From an uncultured Methanosarcinales archaeon (GTDB taxonomy: Archaea > Halobacteriota > Methanosarcinia > Methanotrichales > Methanotrichaceae), in contig CALMJN010000442.1 of the NCBI GenBank assembly GCA_937864385.1, positions 1-7,752 of the forward strand: a stretch of DNA of 7,752 nucleotides. The letters are read 5' to 3'. The position numbers were made by a program, and so were the translations under genes. This document shows, in pieces, positions 1 through 6,035 of this stretch. Positions within the stretch are counted from its first letter, which is position 1. Every line of letters starts with the position of its first letter. The notes beneath the pieces are model-generated. The model searched no databases. It saw only the letters and a list, made by a program, of their open reading frames with translations, and had not been told where the DNA came from.

Positions 1-1203
1 CCCATGCGGCGAGAATCCCAGAGCCTCCTTTAGCGCCTTCTCCACCATGAAGCCTGTAACACCCGCCTCGGCCTCGACGTTCACCCGCACGTCCTTGACC
101 CCGTCCGCCTCTTCCACTATGATCTGGTAGTTGCTGCCAACGCCAGGGATGTTCATCAGCGTCTGCTCCACCTGCTTGGGGAAGAAGTTGACTCCCTTGA
201 CTATGATCATGTCGTCTATCCTTCCGGTGATGGGAGCAATCCTCAGATGGGTCCTGCCGCACTCACACTTTTCTCGGGAGATGACCCTTGTCAGGTCGGC
301 GGTGCGGAAGCGTATCACCGGCAGGGCCTCGCGAGTCAAAGCGGTCACCACCAGCTCTCCCGTCTCCCCGTCGGCTACGGCTTCACCCGTCTGAGGGTCG
401 ATCACCTCCAGCAGATAATGGTCCTCCCAGACATGCAGGCCGTCGTGGACCGGGCAGTCCTGGCCCAGAGTGCCCACACCCCCCGTCTCGGTCATGCCGT
501 AGATATCAAAGACCTCTATCCCCAGGCCGTCGCTGATCCTCTTCTTCATGCTCTCGGAGAAGGCCTCCGCCCCGAAGATGCCCACCTCCAGATCGGGCAG
601 CTTCTCTCCCATCTCCTCCATCACCTCGATGATGCGTATGCCATAACTGACCACGCCGGTGAGGATGCGGGTCTGCAGATCCTTGGCCAGACGCACCTGC
701 CTCTGGGTGTTGCCCGGGCCGGCGGGGATCACAAACAGCCCCGCGGCGCGGGCTCCGTGGTACATTCCAAAGCCGCCATTGAAAAGGCCGAATAAGGGGG
801 TTATCTGGACTGCGTCGCCGGGCACCCCGCCGGCCATGCGGTAGCATCGGGCCATGCACTCAGCCCACTGGGCCAGGTCGGCGTTTGTGTAAGGCATTAT
901 CACCGGAGTTCCGGTGGAACCAGAAGACATGTGCATCTCGGCGATCTCCCGGCGCGGAACGCAGGAGAGGCCCAGTGGATAGCTCTCCCGCAGGATGTTC
1001 TTGTTGGTCATGGGCAGCTTTGAGACATCCTCCAGGCTCCGGATATCCTCCGGCTTTACCCCCCGGGCGTCAAAGAGCCTCTTATAAATCGGATTTGACC
1101 GGTAAACATGATCAGCGACCGCCCGAAGCCTCTTGGCTTGTAGCTCCTCTATCTCCGCCCGTGATGCGGTCTCCATCTTCTCATTGTGATAATTTTTCTT
1201 CAT
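1..1203 (-). CDS. paaK: Phenylacetate/arylacetate-CoA ligase (AMP-forming), 3'-truncated by window edge
   Basis: This cytoplasmic adenylate-forming enzyme activates phenylacetate or another aryl acid with ATP and CoA to give aryl-CoA. The frame is open for 401 codons from ATG 1203-1201 to base 1. The family is usually about 430 residues, so only the last ~30 are missing. Visible motifs are the phosphate-binding loop SSGSTGTPV (residues 93-101), YGMTETGG (235-242), a cysteine pair in EKCECGRTH, and the hinge GRIDDMIIVKG (327-337) leading into the PaaK C-terminal domain. The start is set by GGGGAGGAG (complement of 1211-1219), 7 bases upstream inside iorB. The ATG overlaps the iorB stop as ATGA, implying translational coupling. 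Placed behind iorAB, it probably supplies or consumes the aryl-CoA handled by that oxidoreductase. The family call is secure; the preferred aryl acid cannot be read from the sequence. Confidence 0.93.
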   Translation of the reverse strand, partial: MKKNYHNEKMETASRAEIEELQAKRLRAVADHVYRSNPIYKRLFDARGVKPEDIRSLEDVSKLPMTNKNILRESYPLGLSCVPRREIAEMHMSSGSTGTPVIMPYTNADLAQWAECMARCYRMAGGVPGDAVQITPLFGLFNGGFGMYHGARAAGLFVIPAGPGNTQRQVRLAKDLQTRILTGVVSYGIRIIEVMEEMGEKLPDLEVGIFGAEAFSESMKKRISDGLGIEVFDIYGMTETGGVGTLGQDCPVHDGLHVWEDHYLLEVIDPQTGEAVADGETGELVVTALTREALPVIRFRTADLTRVISREKCECGRTHLRIAPITGRIDDMIIVKGVNFFPKQVEQTLMNIPGVGSNYQIIVEEADGVKDVRVNVEAEAGVTGFMVEKALKEALGFSPHG

Positions 1204-1808
1204 ACCATGCTCCTCCCCTTCTCAAATGCCCTCAGATTCAGCTCCCTGAATTTCTCCTTAACCGATGAGACAATGGCCTCCTGCCAGGCCATTTCCGGCA
1301 GATCGAGCCCCTTTGATACCGCCCCCAGAACAACAATATTCGTCGCCTGCAGGCTGCCGAGCTGTGCCGCCGCTTCTCCCGCCTGGATATATGCCAGCCT
1401 GGGAAAAGCCACCTTGAGCCGGCTCTCCACATCAGCGGGATATCTGGCCGCACCGGAGGAGACGCTCACCGGCACAATGGCCTGGGCGTTGACCACCGCC
1501 AGCCCATCCGGCCTCAGAAACTCGGCAAAGCGCAGAGCCTCGATCTGCTCCAATGCCCCCAACACCTGGGCCGTGCCCCTGGCAACCAGAGGGCTATGAA
1601 CCACCGGCCCGTACCTCACCTGGGCCACCACCGAGCCGCCCCTCTGGGCCATGCCGTGCACCTCATTGGTCTTGACCTCAAACCCTTCAAGCATGGCTGC
1701 CCGGGCCAGAATCTCGCTGGCCAGAAGTATTCCCTGGCCTCCCACGCCCACCAGAACGATGCTCTTGGTCTCGCTCTGGGCTTGCATCTCCATCTCCCTG
1801 CCGCTCAT
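1200..1808 (-). CDS. iorB: Indolepyruvate ferredoxin oxidoreductase, beta subunit
   Basis: This is the gamma/beta-type catalytic subunit of the cytoplasmic, oxygen-sensitive enzyme that interconverts aryl pyruvates and aryl-CoA plus CO2 using ferredoxin. The 202-residue product has the glycine-rich GVGGQG loop at residues 21-26 and the family signature EVHGMAQRGGSV at 49-60. Its length is normal for IorB. ATG 1808-1806 is preferred because GGAGGGTGAT (complement of 1814-1823) lies at good spacing upstream. Inner methionines at residues 6 and 8 are less likely starts. The gene shares ATGA with the iorA stop upstream and ATGA with the paaK start downstream, so the three are almost certainly one transcript with coupled translation. 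Pyruvate- or 2-oxoglutarate-oxidoreductase gamma subunits are related, but pairing with a single fused alpha subunit points to IorB. Confidence 0.95.
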   Translation of the reverse strand: MSGREMEMQAQSETKSIVLVGVGGQGILLASEILARAAMLEGFEVKTNEVHGMAQRGGSVVAQVRYGPVVHSPLVARGTAQVLGALEQIEALRFAEFLRPDGLAVVNAQAIVPVSVSSGAARYPADVESRLKVAFPRLAYIQAGEAAAQLGSLQATNIVVLGAVSKGLDLPEMAWQEAIVSSVKEKFRELNLRAFEKGRSMV

Positions 1809-3556
1809 GCCCCATCACCCTCCCGTATGGCTCCCGCCGGACAGACCTGCTGGCACAGGCCGCATCCGGCACACAGTGCAGCATTGATGTGTGGATGCTC
1901 CTCTCCTCCTTCTATGGCCGGGCAGCCTAAATCCAAACACAGCTCGCAGCCCCGGCATTCGTCTTCATCAATCCTTCTCACCGGCCCCACCCTCTTTCTC
2001 TCCCGCAAGGGGCAGGGAGCAGAGGAGATGATCAGGGATGGCTGTGGGGCTTCCGTCTCCCGGAAGATGACCTCCTCGGACTGCTCCAGGTTGTAGGGAT
2101 TGACTGTAAATATCCTCTCCAGGCCGCAGGCGCGGCCTATGTCCTCGATCTTGATCTGCTTGGTCATCTCGCCCTGCAGGGTCCGGCCGGTGCCGGGATG
2201 GTCCTGATGGCCGGTCATGGCCGTGGTGCGGTTGTCCAGGACGATGATGGTGGAGTGGCCCTGGTTATAGGCGATATCCAAGAGCCCAGTGATCCCGGAG
2301 TGAAAGAAGGTGGAGTCTCCCACCACTCCCACCACCGGTCGACTCTCACCCGCCTTCTCCATGCCCTGAGCCATGGAGACTCCCGCCCCCATGCAGAGGA
2401 TGCTGTCCATCCGGTCCAGAGGCGGAAAGGCCCCCAGGCTGTAGCAGCCGATGTCTCCCGTCACCACCACATCCTTCTTGCCCAGGGCATAGAATATGCC
2501 CCGGTGAGGACAGCCGGGACAGAGCACCGGCGGACGGGGAGGCAGATCCTGGGTGAATGGGAGGGGATGGTTTTCGGGGACAGCTCTTCCTTCCAGCTTG
2601 GCTTTAGACTCCAGCAGCCGATCCACAGATAGCTCCATGATGCCGGGCACAATGTCCCTGCCCCGGCAGGCTATGCCCAGAGCCCGCACGTGCTGCTCCA
2701 AAAAGTCGTCAAGCTCTTCCACCACCAGGAGGCTGGAGACTCCGGCAGCGAATTTTCTGATCAGGGCATCGGGATAGGGGTAGGCCATTCCCAGCTTGAG
2801 CACGGATGCCTCCGGCCAGACCTCCCTGACATACTGGTAGGCTATGGAAGAGGTGATGATCCCCAGGCTCCTATCCCGCCACTCTATCCGGTTGGCGGGC
2901 GAGCTCTCTGCTATTTTTTGCAGGGCGACGAGCCTCTCCTCCACCTTCCGGCGCATGGGCCTGCCCCAAACCGGTATGGGCACGAATCGGGGCGGATTCT
3001 TGACCAGTCCCACCTTCTGCTGCGGCAGAGAGCGCTCTCCCTGCTCTACCAGGCTGCGGGAGTGGCTGACTCTGGTGGTGGTGCGCAAAATGACCGGGGT
3101 CTTGAACTCTTCCGATATCTGCAGGGCCAGGATGGTAAAGTCCCTGGCCTCCTGGCTGTCGGATGGCTCGAAAAGGGCAATCTTGGCAAATCGGGCGTAA
3201 TTGCGGGAATCCTGCTCGTTTTGCGAGGAGTGCATCCCCGGATCGTCGGCCACGCAGGCCACAAAGCCTGCTTCCACCCCGATATAGCTCAAGGTCATGA
3301 GGGGATCAGCAGCCACATTAAGCCCCACATGCTTCATGGTCACAATGCTGCGAGCCCCGGCTAAAGAGGCCCCGGCGGCGACCTCAAAGGCCACCTTCTC
3401 ATTGGGCGACCACTCGCAATAAACATCGGGCTTATACCTGGCCAGGCTCTCCAAAATCTCCGTGGAGGGGGTTCCCGGATAGCCCGCTCCCACAGTCACT
3501 CCGGCCTCAAAGGCCCCCCGGGCTATGGCCTCATTGCCGGACAATAGTCGTCTCAA
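1805..3556 (-). CDS. iorA: Indolepyruvate ferredoxin oxidoreductase, alpha subunit (TTG start)
   Basis: This large subunit of the indolepyruvate (aryl pyruvate) ferredoxin oxidoreductase converts aryl pyruvate, CoA and oxidised ferredoxin to aryl-CoA, CO2 and reduced ferredoxin, reversibly. The 583-residue product starts with the pyrimidine-type domain (GYPGTPSTEI at 25-34). The thiamine-diphosphate domain has CPGCPHR at 346-352, GDIGCY at 368-373, GDS at 413-415 and N442. A C-terminal two-cluster ferredoxin domain has cysteines 534/537/540/545 and 562/565/568/572, enough for two [4Fe-4S] clusters. No ATG or GTG lies in frame upstream before a stop codon. TTG 3556-3554, preceded by CAGGAG nine bases away, gives the N-terminus typical of the family. 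It is first gene of the operon. The upstream leader contains a sequence able to pair with this ribosome-binding site (see the repeat at 3566-3645). Confidence 0.95.
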   Translation of the reverse strand: MRRLLSGNEAIARGAFEAGVTVGAGYPGTPSTEILESLARYKPDVYCEWSPNEKVAFEVAAGASLAGARSIVTMKHVGLNVAADPLMTLSYIGVEAGFVACVADDPGMHSSQNEQDSRNYARFAKIALFEPSDSQEARDFTILALQISEEFKTPVILRTTTRVSHSRSLVEQGERSLPQQKVGLVKNPPRFVPIPVWGRPMRRKVEERLVALQKIAESSPANRIEWRDRSLGIITSSIAYQYVREVWPEASVLKLGMAYPYPDALIRKFAAGVSSLLVVEELDDFLEQHVRALGIACRGRDIVPGIMELSVDRLLESKAKLEGRAVPENHPLPFTQDLPPRPPVLCPGCPHRGIFYALGKKDVVVTGDIGCYSLGAFPPLDRMDSILCMGAGVSMAQGMEKAGESRPVVGVVGDSTFFHSGITGLLDIAYNQGHSTIIVLDNRTTAMTGHQDHPGTGRTLQGEMTKQIKIEDIGRACGLERIFTVNPYNLEQSEEVIFRETEAPQPSLIISSAPCPLRERKRVGPVRRIDEDECRGCELCLDLGCPAIEGGEEHPHINAALCAGCGLCQQVCPAGAIREGDGA

Positions 3557-3565
3557 TGCCTTATT

Positions 3566-3645
3566 CTCCTGAAATATCCTGCTGAATTCTGGTTGTTGAT
3601 TGCTGTTCGTTTATGCGCAATCATATACATCAGAGATTTCAGGAG
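3566..3645 (-). repeat. 10-bp inverted repeat covering the iorA ribosome-binding site
   Basis: CTCCTGAAAT at 3566-3575 and ATTTCAGGAG at 3636-3645 are perfect inverted copies 60 bases apart. On the iorA sense strand, the copy nearer the gene contains the Shine-Dalgarno core AGGAG, and the distal copy is its exact complement. If both are transcribed they could pair and hide the start site. Alternatively the two arms may be binding half-sites for a protein on DNA. The match is seen directly; either role is inference. Confidence 0.5.
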
Positions 3646-3669
3646 GCGATGCGGATTTTGCTCTTATAA
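3621..3669 (-). promoter_or_regulatory. Candidate archaeal promoter(s) for iorA-iorB-paaK
   Basis: Two TATA-like boxes face iorA on the minus strand: TTATAAGA (complement of 3662-3669) and GTATATGA (complement of 3621-3628). With archaeal spacing of about 25 bases they would start RNA near 3640 or 3597, giving leaders of about 85 or 40 bases. Only a start at or upstream of 3645 would include the whole anti-Shine-Dalgarno arm at 3636-3645, so the choice decides whether a leader switch is possible. The sequence alone cannot separate the two. Confidence 0.4.
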
Positions 3670-3709
3670 TCCTTGTGGTGGATCTTGATTTTCTTTATTA
3701 GGAAGGTCG

Positions 3710-3727
3710 ATTATCAGCATTATCAGC
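3710..3727. repeat. Tandem 9-bp direct repeat in the divergent intergenic region
   Basis: ATTATCAGC occurs twice head to tail (3710-3718 and 3719-3727). It lies between the iorA and symporter promoter-like boxes, where a regulator controlling either or both directions could bind. No regulator gene lies in the window. A chance slippage duplication is an equally simple explanation. Confidence 0.45.
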
Positions 3728-3773
3728 AATTAGATCTCCTCCGGCAAGTCTGATAGCGCGGCCTGGGCCTGGG

Positions 3774-3788
3774 GAAATCTTTTTAAAT
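3774..3788 (+). promoter_or_regulatory. Candidate archaeal promoter for the symporter operon
   Basis: GAAATC followed by TTTTTAAAT resembles an archaeal BRE plus TATA box on the plus strand. It predicts RNA starting near 3810, about 37 bases before the possible micropeptide start at 3847 and 100 before the small membrane protein at 3912. Immediately downstream, AGTACA is repeated at 3814-3819 and 3824-3829, exactly one helical turn apart, a possible operator over the start site. A weaker box, CATTTAAAG near 3828-3836, is the alternative and would place the RNA start inside the micropeptide frame. Confidence 0.45.
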
Positions 3789-3846
3789 CATATTGCACTG
3801 CAAAGCGCATTGAAGTACAACTTAGTACATTTAAAGAGGCATGATA

Positions 3847-3915
3847 ATGGACAAGGAAGATTTCTGCATTTGTGTGCCCGGGTTTGGCCCGGATCTGGGA
3901 GAGGAGGGAATATGA
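3847..3915 (+). CDS. Possible 22-residue micropeptide upstream of the symporter genes
   Basis: A short frame from ATG 3847 encodes 22 residues with a Cys-X-Cys (FCICVPGFGP) and an acidic end (DLGEEGI). AAAGAGG at 3833-3839 lies 7 bases upstream, a good Shine-Dalgarno distance. Its TGA at 3913-3915 overlaps the ATG of the next gene as ATGA, the same coupling style used elsewhere in this window. The earlier in-frame ATG at 3841 sits only one base from the AAAGAGG and is less likely. It has no membrane segment and I recognise no family. It could be a leader peptide whose translation delivers ribosomes to the membrane-protein gene, a functional small protein, or chance. It would be untranslated if RNA starts at the second TATA-like box. 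Confidence 0.4.
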   Translation: MDKEDFCICVPGFGPDLGEEGI

Positions 3916-4007
3916 TGCCGCTTCCCTATGCCGCCCTGCTGGTCTCAATCATAATTATGATCTCATTTACCATCTTCGTCTTGATGAGGAGGTACCATGA
4001 TCAATGA
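3912..4007 (+). CDS. Small single-span membrane protein, probable symporter accessory subunit
   Basis: The 31-residue product has a short N-terminus (MMPLPY), one continuous hydrophobic span at about residues 7-24 rich in Ile, Val, Leu and Phe, and a basic tail (MRRYHDQ) that predicts the C-terminus inside the cell. GGAGGG within GAGGAGGGAA (3901-3910) is its ribosome site. Its own last codons supply the AGGAGGT site for the symporter, whose ATG at 3997 falls inside this gene with an 11-base overlap. Many solute:sodium symporters are preceded by a tiny or small membrane protein gene, so a role in stability or assembly of the transporter is the natural inference. The next ATG at 3915 is a possible alternative start. 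Function is inferred from position and shape only. Confidence 0.72.
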   Translation: MMPLPYAALLVSIIIMISFTIFVLMRRYHDQ

Positions 4008-5439
4008 ACTGCTGCTGGTGGCCTATGTGGCTCTCATCGTCATCCTCTCCTTCAAGCTGCGCCAGGGCACATTCTCCGGATTCGTTATCTCCGACAGGAA
4101 TATCGCCTATCCGGCGGTAATAGGCATAGCCTTCACCGCCGCCTACTTCAGTGCCGCATCCTTCCTGGGAGGGGGAGGGTACGGCCTCGCTGCGGGCATG
4201 CCCTGGGTGGTCTTCTGCACCTTCCTTCACGTGGCCTTCGCCTGCATTGCCTGGCTGGTGGCGGGAAGGATCTGGGCCATGGCCAAGAGATATGACGCCA
4301 AGACCGTGCCCCAACTCCTGGAGAAGAGGTACAATTCGCCTACCGGAAAAGTGATTCTGGCAGCCATCATGCTCATCCTTTACACCGTCTATCTGGTGCC
4401 CATATTCAAGGGATGCGCAACCGTATTCCAGGGCCTGATCGGCGTCACATATCTGCAGGGCTTGATCATTGCTCTGGCCATTGTGGCAGTTTATTATGCC
4501 ATCGGGGGACTGCCGGCCATCATCTGGATAGGCTTCCTTCAGGGCCTGCTCATGCTGGTCGGAGCGGTGCTGCTCTACACCGGGCTATTTTCCGCCGGGG
4601 GTGGAATGGATATCTGGCAGAGGATACCGCCAGAGGTTCTCTCCATGCAGGGGCTTAACATTCCCTGGCAGAAGACGCTCGGCCAGGCCTTTTCCATCAG
4701 CCTGGGGCTTATTGCTCTACCGGACCTCTTGATCATGATATTCTCCGCCAAGGACCGCAGGGTGGTGCGCTTTGCCGGCATCTGGGGGCCGATCTCCATC
4801 GCCATTTATGCTCTGTGCATATTCTCTCTGGGGATACTGGCCTATGGAGCCCTAAGCGCGGATCAGTTGGCTCCTTTCCTCAAGAATCCGGACGGACTGG
4901 TGCCCTTCCTGGCCATGACCCTACTTCCTCCTGGATTTGACGGGCTGATCCTCCTGGCCGCCATATCTGCCGCCATGTCCACCATGAGCGCTATTGTGCT
5001 GGTCACCACCACCGCCCTCACCTCCGATATCCTGCGCTATTTCCACCCGGAGATCTCAGACAAAAGGCTGCTGCTGCTTACCCGGCTGGTGGGAGTTAGC
5101 ATCCTCTTGATTGCGGCTGCATCGGCGGTAGATGTGCCCCAGCAGATTGTGCCATTGGTCTCGGTGAGCATGGGGGTCATAGCTTGCTGTGTATTCGTTC
5201 CCCTTATGTTCGGGCTGTATTGGGAGAGGGGCAACCAGAACGGCTTTGTGGCCAGCCTGATCGCCTCCTTCCTCTCTGTGGTGGCCTGGAACTTCTACGG
5301 CAATCCACTGATTCATCCCGTCTTCATCGGCCTTGTCTGCGGCACAGCTGCCTACTGGCTGGGAAGCTTGGCGATGGGACAGGCCAGAGGGAGTATATTG
5401 CCTGACAAAAGCAAAAATGCTCATAAGAGCGGACGCTAG
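3997..5439 (+). CDS. Sodium:solute symporter (SSS family)
   Basis: This 480-residue integral membrane protein has about a dozen or more hydrophobic spans, as expected for the Na+-coupled SSS family (vSGLT, PutP, ActP, PanF). The first span is at residues 4-20, followed by the unwound-helix region FTAAYFSAASFLGGGGYG. The segment AAISAAMSTMSA at 321-332 matches the conserved sodium-site helix, with S328 and T329 in the positions of its hydroxyl ligands. A strong AGGAGGT (3987-3993) precedes ATG 3997. It overlaps the small membrane protein gene by 11 bases, suggesting coupled synthesis. A short basic tail (KSKNAHKSGR) ends the protein. The substrate cannot be deduced. In an acetate-using methanogen a carboxylate such as acetate is plausible, and the divergent aryl-acid operon makes an aryl acid or amino acid another possibility. 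Both are inferences. Confidence 0.92.
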   Translation: MINELLLVAYVALIVILSFKLRQGTFSGFVISDRNIAYPAVIGIAFTAAYFSAASFLGGGGYGLAAGMPWVVFCTFLHVAFACIAWLVAGRIWAMAKRYDAKTVPQLLEKRYNSPTGKVILAAIMLILYTVYLVPIFKGCATVFQGLIGVTYLQGLIIALAIVAVYYAIGGLPAIIWIGFLQGLLMLVGAVLLYTGLFSAGGGMDIWQRIPPEVLSMQGLNIPWQKTLGQAFSISLGLIALPDLLIMIFSAKDRRVVRFAGIWGPISIAIYALCIFSLGILAYGALSADQLAPFLKNPDGLVPFLAMTLLPPGFDGLILLAAISAAMSTMSAIVLVTTTALTSDILRYFHPEISDKRLLLLTRLVGVSILLIAAASAVDVPQQIVPLVSVSMGVIACCVFVPLMFGLYWERGNQNGFVASLIASFLSVVAWNFYGNPLIHPVFIGLVCGTAAYWLGSLAMGQARGSILPDKSKNAHKSGR

Positions 5440-5469
5440 CGGATAGCGCCTCCTCTTTGCCAAATCCAT

Positions 5470-5490
5470 CTTTCTTTTTGTTAAATTTTT
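5470..5490 (+). terminator. T-rich archaeal terminator after the symporter
   Basis: Two T runs, CTTTCTTTTTG and AAATTTTTG, lie 30-50 bases after the symporter stop on the coding strand. Archaeal RNA polymerase commonly stops at such T tracts without a hairpin. They separate the symporter unit from the MC1 promoter. Confidence 0.55.
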
Positions 5491-5570
5491 GCAGGGATTT
5501 TCCGGCAATTTTAACCAGCATTAAGCGATGGTTTTCCAGCACCCTGACTTCGCTATTTCGCCTGCTCCTG

Positions 5571-5586
5571 GATTAAATTAATATAC
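5571..5586 (+). promoter_or_regulatory. Promoter of the MC1 gene (TATA box)
   Basis: GATTAAATTAATATAC is a strong AT-rich TATA-type element centred about 52 bases before the MC1 start codon. Usual archaeal spacing puts the RNA start near 5603-5606 and leaves a leader of about 25 bases holding the GGAGGG ribosome site (5618-5623). Confidence 0.6.
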
Positions 5587-5629
5587 CGAATCAGAAAGCC
5601 ATATTCATATCCAAGATGGAGGGAAGACT

Positions 5630-5896
5630 ATGGCTGAGATGAGAAATTTTGCTCTGCGAGACGCTGAGGGAAACGAGATTGGAGTATTTACCGGAAAGTC
5701 GCCCAGACAGGCTGCGCTCAAGGCGGCCAACCGGGGCTATACAGACATCAAGCTGCGCGAGCGCGGTACCAAGAAGGTGCATATCTTCTCCGGAGAGAGG
5801 GTACAGGTGGAAAAACCCGCCGGAGCACCGGCCTGGATGCCGGACAAGATCTGGAAGCCGAAGGTGAAGAAGGAAGGGATAGAGAAGCTGGAGTGA
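5630..5896 (+). CDS. Non-histone chromosomal protein MC1
   Basis: MC1 is a small basic monomeric protein that binds and sharply bends DNA, an abundant chromatin component of Methanosarcinales. The 88-residue product matches the family along its whole length: RNFALRD near the start, GVFTGKSPRQAALKAANRG (18-36), LRERGTKKVHIF (42-53), the DNA-contacting AWMP (68-71), and the KKEGIEKLE end. It is slightly shorter than Methanosarcina MC1 (about 93 residues): the loop after AANRG is several residues shorter. A tryptophan at 75 is additional to the conserved W69. ATG 5630 is chosen because GGAGGG (5618-5623) lies 6 bases upstream. It appears monocistronic, with its own TATA box and a gene converging downstream. 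This gene is the best taxonomic marker in the window and favours Methanothrix or a relative. Confidence 0.96.
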   Translation: MAEMRNFALRDAEGNEIGVFTGKSPRQAALKAANRGYTDIKLRERGTKKVHIFSGERVQVEKPAGAPAWMPDKIWKPKVKKEGIEKLE

Positions 5897-5924
5897 GCCA
5901 GGCGGCAAAGCTATTTAAAAATCA

Positions 5925-5948
5925 TAGGGCAGGCCCGCGACCGCCCTA
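5925..5948 (+). terminator. Possible hairpin between convergent genes
   Basis: TAGGGC (5925-5930) can pair with GCCCTA (5943-5948) across a 12-base loop, 29 bases after the MC1 stop and 88 bases past the end of the converging gene. There is no long T run on either side, so a terminator role is only tentative. The rest of 5897-6035 shows no gene. Confidence 0.25.
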
Positions 5949-6035
5949 ATAATCCCATTTCTTTGCTTTAGGCCGGAGCGTGGCCACTCTCTTCTTCAGG
6001 ATGAGACAGCATCTTATGGCCCTCAAACATTCGAT

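Noticed and set aside
247..795. Plus-strand open frame of 182 codons opposite paaK
   Set aside because: It lies wholly antisense to a conserved enzyme gene, has no ribosome site, and its translation has no recognisable domain; long antisense frames are expected in GC-rich coding DNA.
2690..3364. Plus-strand open frame of 224 codons opposite iorA
   Set aside because: It is antisense to the conserved iorA domains, with no start signal or plausible protein features.
3810..3911. N-terminal extension of the 31-residue membrane protein back to 3810
   Set aside because: The extension would start without a ribosome site and add a polar, charged segment. A strong GAGGAGGGAA site directly before ATG 3912 supports the short form.
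5056..5508. Minus-strand open frame of 150 codons overlapping the symporter end
   Set aside because: It mostly mirrors the symporter coding sequence, is rich in His, Gln and Arg as shadow frames are, and has no ribosome site.
5911..5922. CTATTTAAAAAT after MC1 as a promoter for a small RNA
   Set aside because: It resembles a TATA box, but no stable RNA fold or gene follows within 5930-6035 on the plus strand, so there is nothing to support a transcript.
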